In this document: in pieces, positions 40,339 through 47,182 of the stretch | Layout: each line of letters opens with the position of its first letter | How positions within the stretch are numbered: the stretch's first letter is position 1 | DNA from: Terfezia claveryi | Lineage: Eukaryota > Ascomycota > Pezizomycetes > Pezizales > Pezizaceae | Length of the DNA: 47,182 bases | Direction: 5' to 3' | Assembly: GCA_015179025.1 (NCBI GenBank) | Contig: WHUX01000316.1 | Location: forward strand, 1-47,182 | Translations under genes and position numbers: made by a program | The notes under the pieces: generated by a model | Databases searched by the model: none | Told to the model about the DNA's origin: nothing | The model's input: only the letters and a program-made list of their open reading frames with translations

Positions 40339-41290
40339 CTATTGACAATATACTAGAGTCTGCATGATAATCTGAGTCGGTATAATACAGTAACCAGGCA
40401 TCACTCTCCGACGATATTTAATGATTCCTAAAGTATTGATAAACTTATATAGCCTATCCTTAAGGCAGCTCCAGTAATCATCTGCAGTATGCTTGCCACC
40501 AGCATCTGTCTTTTGACGCTTAGTAGCTACTTTCTCTGTAGAGCTTTGCAGGCCTATAAACTCCTTTTCAGTAAAGAGTATACAAGTACCTTGCAAATTA
40601 GTAGTTCTGCCTATGTACCCGAACCTCTGCATAACGGTATCCAGATTCTTCAGATACCTAACCTCCCACTATATTACTCATTCGACGTCTAGATTATTAA
40701 TGCCCATACCCTATACTGAAGTGGAGATTATAATTCTAGCTCTACCAGCTTTCCAATCCGATTCAATAATCCTTTTCATGGTGTCAGACAGAGTGGCATG
40801 ATAAGTTGTTATTAACTATTTTGCTGGAGATCGGGGGTCACTATCCCAGACTTTGGGTTTAGGAAGGCGTATACATTAATAAGGGAAGCAAAGTCTGGAG
40901 AACCATGACGATTTTAGACACCTTTTTCTTATGATCTATATATATAAGTGTCTTTGGCATATCCTGAATTTGTTCAGTAGTAAGGTTCTTGGGAATAAGA
41001 AAGTTTAGGTCTCCCTCACCATCCCACTTCCCTCAATTGTTCTTACCGCATAAAAAGAGTTAGGCTGATTGACTTTTTCTAGTATTTGTATTGATTCATA
41101 GGGATTGAATCCCAGGCCAACCTGGATCTTCTCATGTTTTTCTGGTATAGCAGTAGCAGTACATGCTCCAAAGGGTACCTCAGGCAAATGTTCTCTGAGT
41201 GTACCCAGACGTGCATAGTCCGTTCGGAATTCTTCTCCCCTATAATAAACATATTAGTTCATGATCTCATAATAGATATTAAGCGATATG
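40339..41290 (-). pseudogene. RecQ-like helicase fragment
   Basis: The minus strand reads EEFRTDYARLGTLREHLPEV (41220 region), then motif III PFGACTATA, LGFNPYESIQI and PNSFYAVRTIEG. The second RecA fold follows with MPKTLIYIDHKKKV, ARIIISTSV, GMGINNLDVE, and a motif VI-like VMQRFGYIGRTTNLQGTCI. A C-terminal frame ends at 40339. Motif I and the DExH box are missing because the gene is cut at about 41290. Stops and at least two frame changes inactivate it. The motif set identifies a superfamily 2 helicase of RecQ type with good confidence. Confidence 0.82.
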
Positions 41291-41335
41291 TTGGATGCTG
41301 AAGACATTTTGCATAGTCCGAGTGGCCAATCGAAG

Positions 41336-41452
41336 CATTGGATTTTGCAAAATCCAATGGTATGCTAGTGCGAGTGCATTGGATTTTGCAAAATCCAACG
41401 GTACGCTAGTCCAAGTGGCCAACCGAAGCATTGGATTTTGCAAAATCCAATG
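41336..41452. repeat. Three spaced copies of a 24-bp palindrome
   Basis: Perfect palindromes with left arm CATTGGATTTTG lie at 41336-41359 and 41429-41452. One with a single mismatch is at 41377-41400. Between them are GGTATGCTAGTGCGAGTG-like spacers. Confidence 0.93.
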
Positions 41453-42149
41453 GTACGCAATAGAGGTACTTCTCGTCCTAGCGGAGAGAACATACACTGT
41501 GTGACCGGGATATCGAGAGCCATAAACGAGCAAATCATGGAGCAAAGCGGAGCCCATAATGGCGAGAAAAAGGAGGGTTCTAGGCACCAGGAGAACTCGG
41601 ATGCACACGCAAAAAACCAAAGTATAAGAGAGTGTTCCTTTATTCCAACTCCAAAATCCTATATTGCTCGAGAGTAGCTAATCTCGTAGAATTCCCCCAA
41701 TATTCCCTTCTCCTTCCTTCATTTAAAAAAAGACCGCCCCAAGTGAACAAAAACGCGGAACATCATTATGACGTTAGCTACATTCTGACGTTAGCTAACG
41801 TCATCGCAAGTGCTATACAGCTAAAAACCAGCCAAAACGTCATCGCAAGCACTAACATATGCCACCCGACTTAGCGAAAACCCAAATTAACAAGCAAGAA
41901 AACCTCCGTTCCCACCATATCCGTCCCCCCTAACAGAAGTTGACGCCCTCGTCAACATAACCTTCCTCCACGCACTGCAGTCCAGAAGTAAACAAACACC
42001 ATAGCCCGTAAACCAAAGCCCTAGAAAAAACGCGGAAAGAAACTGACAAAAATCCCCACACAGTATACCCTTCCATTATCCCCTTCTATAGCAGCAGGTC
42101 TTTCTCCTCCGCTGAATCCTTTCCCTTCCAAACAACCGAGTTCAGCAAG

Positions 42150-42510
42150 GTACCATGGGACTCATGGGAAACCTCTCCCGTAATCTCTTCTAGCTCCTCT
42201 GAATCCTTTCCTTTTCGAACAAGCGCTGTCCAAGGTACCATGGGACTCATTGGGGCTGTAACCACTTCCAACTCCTCTGGGTCCTTTCCCTTTCGAACAA
42301 GCACTGTCCAAGGTACCGTGGGACTCATTGGGGCCGTAACCTCTTCCAACTCCTCTGGGTCCTTTCCCTTTCGAACAAGCCTTGTCCAAGGTGCCGTGGG
42401 ACTCATTGGGGCCGTAACCTCTTCCAACTCCTCTGGGTCCTTTCCCTTTCGAACAAGCGCTGTCCAAGGTACCGTGGGACTCATTGGGGCTGTAACCTCT
42501 TCCATGCCAT
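42150..42510. repeat. 78-bp tandem repeat, about 4.5 copies
   Basis: Units with CCAAGGTACCGTGGGACTCA and CCTCTGGGTCCTTTCCCTTT recur every 78 bp. Because 78 is 26 codons, reading frames on both strands stay open and show a 26-residue repeat (minus strand TAPMSPTVPWTALVRKGKD). If coding, the minus strand is more likely, but I treat it as repeat. Confidence 0.85.
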
Positions 42511-42539
42511 CTCCTATAGCGGGTATATTCGAGTGCGTT

Positions 42540-42910
42540 CCTGTGCGAGCGTTCCCTCCATGCGAGTGTTCCCTCCATGCGAGTGTGTCCCTCCATGCGA
42601 GCGTTTGCGAGCTTCCCTCTGTGCGAGCTTCCCTCGTGCGAGTATATGCGAGCTTCCCAGTGCGAGCTTCCCTCTGTGCGAGTATGTCCCTCCATGCGAG
42701 CATGTGCGAGTTCCCTCTGTGCGAGCTTCCCTCCGTGCGAGTATGTGCGAGCTTCCCAGCACGAGCGTATGCGAGCTTCCCAGTGCGAGATTTCCAGTGC
42801 GAGTGCCTCCAATGCGAACTCCATGCGAACGTGTCCCTCGATGCGAGCGTGTCCCTCGATGCGAGCGTGTCCCTCGATACCAGCGTGTCCCTCGATACGA
42901 GAGAGTGCAC
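42540..42910. repeat. Short GTGCGAGCTTCCCTC / GTGTCCCTCGATGCGAGC tandem repeats
   Basis: Short imperfect units (15-18 bp steps) fill this stretch and keep frames open on both strands. It is not convincing as a gene. Confidence 0.82.
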
Positions 42911-43282
42911 ACGTGTTTTCACCCAACCATGTCCTTATTCCCACCATTTTGCTCCATCGAATGCTTCAAGCTCTCCGGTCGAAGGGACCAAAAATATAGA
43001 GGTACTTCTCGTCCTAGCGGAGAGAACATACACTGTGTGAGCGTTCCCACCATAGTGGTGTTCACTGAACAGACAGGGTTGTGGATAGGTTGTGTATAGG
43101 TGTTTAGACTATGGATTGTTATGATTTAAGTGTTTGGTTGATGTCGGTTTACTCTAGACTAGCCAATACTATGGACTTCACTACCGTTGTTGTCGCTTAC
43201 TCTGGCGCTCACCCAAAAAAAAAAAGGTTTTGTTCCAGACTCTCCTTTGGAGAGGCTAGTGCTAGCCAAACTAGGCCCAGCC

Positions 43283-44128
43283 GTAGTGCTCCGGTAGTCT
43301 GGTTGGCACACCCTCGCTGGTCTGCAACGTGCAACCAGACTAGGTCTGCAAGAGGTTATAGGTACCCTCGCAGAGCTCTGGCGCAATTGATTAATCATTT
43401 GTATGGGGGACCGGAACAAATGACACGCGCACTGAAATAACTACTTACATCCAATGAAACCCTCCGCCGCCCGCTCCCCGTCCCCTCACGTGAGCTGGGG
43501 TTGGGCCCAGTAAAGAAAATTCCTCAACCAGATCTCCGTCCGCTTGCTCCAATACTAAAGCTCCACCTTCTTCCGAGCCACACGCCGGCATGGTTTCCTA
43601 CGTATTTCTGGCGCCATTCCGCAAAGACCTGCAATCCGAGTCGGCCGTAGAGTTCTATAACGCCTACAACTGATACAGGCTTTCCTGTTCCACTGTAACA
43701 CCCCTCCCATCCCCGTTCATACTACCTACCTTCCGGCTGGCCCGCCACTTTGTATTCCTCTTCTCTCCCTCTGCAATCACCCCCCTATCTTGTACTGCCC
43801 TCCTTGTTTGGCCACCCTATCCGATAGGCTTCCTCATTGCCATCAATCCCGACACGAGCTTTCACCCAACCAAAAGCAACTTCCTCTTGCCCTACCCGTT
43901 TCTGCATATTCCACGGCTGCCGGAACAACCCACTTCAAGTCCTCGGTCCTGTCATCCGCGATTTGCAACACCGCAGCTATCGCCATAATCACCGCTTGTG
44001 AGTCCGTCATAGTTGCGGGTTTTTTCTTCCCTCCGAGCCACCTCCAATGCCCCCCACTCCCCCATACCACACTGTCGCCAGCTCTACTAATCCCCGGCAC
44101 TTGCCCTTCTGACCCGCTATACCCGCTG
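43283..44128 (-). other. Unassigned GC-rich stretch, minus-strand relic possible
   Basis: A minus-strand frame at 44100-43843 (TMTDSQAVIMAIAAVLQIAD) is open, and the sequence continues on the other side of the solo LTR (44660-44850). It may be part of a retroelement ORF1, but I do not recognise it. 43283-43440 still resembles array-derived sequence only in its first bases. Confidence 0.4.
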
Positions 44129-44133
44129 TGAAC

Positions 44134-44653
44134 TATAAGGGATAAAGGAGGGAGGTATAGGCGGCGGTGAGATCCAAAAGTCCACTGAAGGATAATACGA
44201 ATGAGCGAAGTGAGATTGTCACGTAGATAAGAGTATATAGAAGTGAAGAGATGCGTTAATCTGTGATTGTTATATCTCTATCCAATAGGAAATGAACGAG
44301 ATATATATACATGAATGAACGCACACCTAAAGGAGAAGAGAAAGAAGCACATGTCCATATAGCTAGCATGAAGCACATCATATGTGTGAAGAATGTCATG
44401 AAGCACGCCATATGATGTGCAGACCGCTGCGAGCCGTATGGCTAAGCAGGAAGCATACAATATGATGTGCAGGCCGCTGCGAGCCGTATGCCTAAGCAGG
44501 AAGCATACAAAATGATGTGCAGGCCGCTGCGAGCCGTATGGCTAAGCAGGAAGCACGCAATATGATGTGCAGGCCGATGTGCAAGCCATTGAGATGGCTG
44601 CATGTGAGATAGCAAGGCATGGGCGGAAAGAACGGAATGCATTCATTCTAACA
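44134..44653 (-). mobile_element. Solo LTR (family A), reverse orientation
   Basis: Read on the minus strand it starts TGTTAGAATGAATGCATTCC and ends TCCCTTATA. A perfect 5-bp duplication TGAAC (44129-44133, 44654-44658) flanks it. It contains three to four copies of a 50-60-bp repeat around GCCGCTGCGAGCCGTATGGC, more than the copy at 17976, and the promoter-like ATATATATACATGAATGAAC. Confidence 0.9.
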
Positions 44654-44852
44654 TGAACCACTCCCCTCCCACTCCTCCCGTCCCCAACTTGCTCCCGCCA
44701 GTATAGGAAATCTGGCAGCGTCTGCTGCCTCCTTGATCAGTAATCCCCACTCCTCCTTCAGGTCTTCTCGTTTAACTATACGTCTACTACTGGCGTCTCA
44801 ACCGGCTCTTCTCCTATCTCCTCCAACTGAAATAGCCTCCTCCGTAAGCATG

Positions 44853-45010
44853 AAGCACATGATATGTGCGAAGAATGTCGTGATGCATGATGTGCACGCC
44901 GCTGCGACCTGTATGGCTAGACAGGAAGCACGCCATATGATGTGCAAGCCAATGGATTTGATAGACTGCTGCATATGGTATAGCAAGGCGGGGCATGTGG
45001 AGGGGGGCCA
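44853..45010 (-). repeat. Diverged fragment of LTR family A
   Basis: AGCACATGATATGTGCGAAG, CGCCGCTGCGACCTGTATGG and CATATGATGTGCAAGCC match the central part of the family A LTR in the same orientation as the copy at 44134. Confidence 0.7.
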
Positions 45011-45030
45011 TGATGGTATCTAGTTAGAAA

Positions 45031-45590
45031 TATTAAAGGTTAATGAGCAGCGGCGAATCAAAGGTTCAATAAAGAAGACTTCACCACGATCAAGTGGTAG
45101 ACTAACAAAAGATATGTGGATATCTTGTTAGGCAGCGGAAGTGGTCCTAGCGAGGCGGCGGTGGTAACGGCAGCGGTGAGCACGGGCGCACAGCAGATCT
45201 CCAGTAATAACCCTATTGGAGCAGATGGTAATATGCGAAGTGGGTAATAGGACTAATACGAGTGCGAACGAGGCGAATTGAAGACTTGCTTATTTAACTA
45301 GAAAATACAGTTCTGGAGCGGTGTCTATATACACGGAAGTTCAGGGTAAGACAGCGCGCAGGGATTGTAGAAAAATCAAGAAATGCACGAGCGACGATCC
45401 AGTTACAATGATCAACCTGATCAACCCAAACATACGTACGCGATGATATAGTAATGACAATATCAAGTATAATAATGACGTTTGTAGAGAGATGACATTG
45501 GTAGATGACTTCGCTAGATATCTTGATATTTCCAACACAGGTGTGCCGGATGTGCGTTCCAACATAGACAATATATGATCACGTATATAT
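45031..45590 (+). repeat. Partial LTR family B, split by another solo LTR
   Basis: 45031-45102 matches the start of the LTR at 14226 (GGTTAATGAGCAGCGGCGAA; CACCACGATCAAGTGGTAGA). 45565-45590 matches its continuation (AATATATGATCACGTATATA). In between lies the family C LTR. The match ends at about 45590. Confidence 0.82.
45103..45564 (-). mobile_element. Solo LTR (family C) nested in LTR family B
   Basis: The 462-bp insert is flanked by TAGAC (45098-45102 and 45565-45569). On the minus strand it starts TGTTGGAACGCACATCCGGC and ends ATCTTTTGTTA, a Ty1/copia-like LTR. Removing it with one TAGAC restores the family B sequence exactly. Confidence 0.87.
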
Positions 45591-46699
45591 GTTCCGGGCC
45601 CACACCGAGAGCTCAATATTCGCGAGAGGCTCGGGCCCACAGCGAGACAACAACTGTTCTCACTGTGGGCCCGGGCCCCTCGGGAGAACACGGGAGCACA
45701 TAATTACCTGAGTAAGTAATATTCATATGTAGTAGATACAACATGGAATAAAGCACGGAATGAAATAAAAAGTGGAAAGTACAGGACGAAATGAGATTGG
45801 ATATTAAGTAGAAGGGCCAGCAACATGTATTGTGTCCTCCTTAAAGGATTCTGATGCAGATGAACTGGAACGAGATTTGTTGGTACATATGAGATTTGTA
45901 GGATGACATCGGGTACAGTAGTACATTCTCGGTTCAAACGAAAGGAATTTGACATTTGCCTTTACATTTACATGTAGTTTCCAGCTCAGTCTCTGTGCTC
46001 AACGCAGCAGCCTCTCTTAATGAGAGGCGGTTTGCATTATATTTAGATAATGTATGCAATCGATCTAAATCAGGATGAGTAAAATTTGGTGGAAGTTTCT
46101 GTAGCATAATAGCGGTTCAGTATGCCATGTAGAGTGAGCAACTGATATCGATCTGGATGAGGTTTAAGGGTGATCTTGCAGAATAGCCTAGGTGCATTGG
46201 TTGCATGTCGGTCAATATTTGAAAACAAAAAAAAACAAACATAAAATGCGACAGGCAAAAACAGGCAAACAATAAAGAATAAAAAAATAACATAAGATAT
46301 AATGCATCGACAAAAATAAATTAAAAAGCCGGATCATTGATACTCCCCAGCGAGTATCTAACAACTACAGAGCTCGATGGTCGGGTTTATAAAAGAAACA
46401 AGAAAAAGCTCAATGATCGGGCTTTTTTTTTTTTCTTCCATCATATTATATGTCGTGTTATTAGTTTATTACTTTCTTTTATATTTTTTGCATGTGCAAT
46501 CTACGTTTCTTTTTTTAGTTAATATTTGTAGTTTGTGCTGGTGTGGTGATAATTTTACGCATTTGTTCATTTGTTGCGGTGATTATTTTGTATCTAGTGG
46601 TGGTTGTTTTGTAAGCAGCGTGGATTGAACATTTGCTGCATGCAACGGTGGATTAGGATGAGATTGGTGAATCGGGACGCATACGTTTTATTAGTGCAA
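45591..46699. other. Unassigned stretch with GC palindromic start, then AT-rich
   Basis: 45591-45690 is rich in GGGCCCAC/GTGGGCCC inverted motifs, including the hairpin GCCCACAG...CTGTGGGC (about 45626-45668). The rest (45700-46699) is AT-rich. Small hairpins such as CCTCTCTTAATGAGAGG near 46010 are present. No gene is recognised. Confidence 0.5.
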
Positions 46700-46810
46700 T
46701 TCCTGTATGGGAACAACTGTGAGCTCACCCGACAGCCACATCCTCGAAATTATCAAACATCACAAACAAGATCTGGTCTTCGTTTGCCCCCAATTCCACG
46801 ATCAGAGACA
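46700..46810 (+). pseudogene. Small LINE ORF2 C-terminal relic
   Basis: The plus strand reads LVFVCPQFHDQRHVRRLL, closely like LAFVCPQFHNQRQVLGS of the LINE at 27157. Only this piece remains; it is cut by the LTR at 46811. Confidence 0.7.
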
Positions 46811-47103
46811 TGTTAGAAGGTTGCTTGTGTCATTCCAGCCCATACCTATTAGCTTAACCTTCGCACGGCTCAACCTTTATGTGATCTTCCACATGAACTC
46901 ATACATGAACTCACATGTACGTTCATTCATATATATATAGCTGTGTAATTCCCACCTTACTGGGATATCTTGAAGGATATCGATCTATCTCATAGCTGCT
47001 CAATACAAAGCTATTTGCTCATTCACTGTGCTTCTCACCATTCTTCCACATTCGTATCTTCCTTTGTTGGACTAACGGCTCTTACCGCTCACCTATTCTC
47101 ATA

Positions 47104-47116
47104 GGTTATGAGACCG
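47104..47116 (+). promoter_or_regulatory. Half-tRNA-iMet type primer binding site
   Basis: GGTTATGAGACC is complementary, apart from one base, to the anticodon stem-loop of initiator tRNA-Met (…CTCATAACC). Copia-type elements are known to prime with a cleaved 5' half of this tRNA. The position directly after the LTR fits. Confidence 0.65.
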
Positions 47117-47152
47117 AATCATGCACTCTAAGCCTTAACGAATAACACAAGA

Positions 47153-47182
47153 ATGTCTTCTCAGCTGGACCCTCTAGATTGC
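47153..47182 (+). CDS. Start of copia Gag (first ten codons)
   Basis: The ATG at 47153 reads MSSQLDPLDC to the window edge. Its position 50 bp after the LTR suggests the gag start of the copia element, but too little is present to confirm the family. Confidence 0.5.
   Translation, partial: MSSQLDPLDC

Larger units (their letters stand above)
41461..43040 (-). mobile_element. Possible non-autonomous LTR element (reverse orientation)
   Basis: An identical 44-bp direct repeat (TAGAGGTACTTCTCGTCCTA..., 41461-41504 and 42997-43040) bounds the region. Read on the minus strand, TGTTAGGGGGGACGG at 41935 could be the start of a 475-bp 3' LTR ending at 41461, preceded by the hairpin GTTGACGAGGGCGTCAAC. 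The 5' LTR would be reduced to its last 44 bp. The interior is tandem repeats. The boundaries and even the element class are tentative. Confidence 0.4.
39572..43273. mobile_element. Second helicase-bearing TIR element, 3.7 kb
   Basis: Inverted arms of about 83 bp (39572-39654 and 43190-43273) start TAGTCTAGCTAGCACTAGCC on the left and TAGTTTGGCTAGCACTAGCC inverted on the right, and contain AAAGGAGAGTCTGGAACAAA and a T run. Flanks AGCCCAGCC (39563-39571) and GGCCCAGCC (43274-43282) are a 9-bp duplication with one transition. It contains a small plus-strand gene and a minus-strand RecQ-like helicase relic, arranged like the larger element. The right half (41461-43040) looks like a later LTR-type insertion. 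Confidence 0.82.
46811..47182 (+). mobile_element. 5' end of a Ty1/copia element running off the window
   Basis: A 293-bp LTR (46811-47103) starts TGTTAGAAGGTTGC and ends TTCTCATA. It has the promoter-like GTTCATTCATATATATATAG at about 46921. It is followed directly by a primer site and then the gag start. The remainder lies beyond 47182, so intactness is unknown. Confidence 0.72.

Noticed and set aside
42086..42947. Overlapping long open frames of 261-278 codons on the minus strand and 188-266 on the plus strand
   Set aside because: The region is tandem repeats whose main unit (78 bp) is a multiple of three, which keeps several frames open at once; no known domain and no single preferred frame.
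1..47182. tRNA and rRNA genes
   Set aside because: I found no cloverleaf with conserved arms nor rRNA-like blocks on reading; a dedicated scan would be decisive.

Overview
This window has the character of a transposon graveyard from a filamentous ascomycete (Pezizomycotina-like) genome. The evidence is short introns of 52-61 bp with GTAAG-type donors and CTAAT/CTAAC branch points, Ty3, Ty1, hAT, Mutator-like and RNase-H-bearing LINE families, and decay dominated by C-to-T/G-to-A transitions of the kind left by repeat-induced point mutation (RIP). I cannot name the species. I see no intact host gene, tRNA, rRNA or CRISPR array; nearly every stretch I can interpret is a mobile element, a relic of one, or a tandem repeat.

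Layout: 1-2151 is a decayed chromodomain Ty3/gypsy pol on the minus strand. 2152-4884 is a broken hAT transposon. 5077-11489 is a young, almost intact chromovirus: 710-bp LTRs with two differences, CACAT target duplications, a canonical -1 frameshift signal between gag and pol, a self-priming type primer site, and one in-frame stop before integrase. 12435-15170 is a Ty1/copia relic hit by a solo LTR and by a tiny LINE tail. 15847-17248 is a LINE derivative.

From 17531 to 39571 an ancestral minisatellite of roughly 1.6 kb (46-bp core unit) is split by five to six independent insertions: a solo LTR, a DDE transposon, a LINE, an 8.8-kb helicase-bearing TIR element and a long-TIR element. It is followed by a second helicase-bearing element at 39572-43273. 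The DDE transposon (18491-26866) itself contains a Mutator-like element, which contains a palindrome-ended hAT-like element, which contains a LINE fragment. It also carries two further LINE insertions.

The most novel-looking objects are the two helicase-bearing elements. The large one (28659-37473) has 69-bp terminal inverted repeats, a perfect 9-bp target duplication, a 975-codon DUF6589-like gene on the plus strand, and on the minus strand a RecQ-like helicase and an unrecognised 683-codon gene. The smaller one (39572-43273) also starts TAGT, has about 83-bp TIRs and a 9-bp duplication, and keeps a RecQ-like helicase relic opposite a small plus-strand gene. The two long non-helicase frames keep a single frame throughout but are full of stops, so decay was by point mutation rather than indels.

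From 43283 to the end come an unrecognised minus-strand relic, several solo LTRs (one nested in another), an unassigned AT-rich stretch, a LINE relic, and at 46811 the 5' LTR, half-tRNA type primer site and first ten gag codons of a Ty1/copia element that runs off the window.
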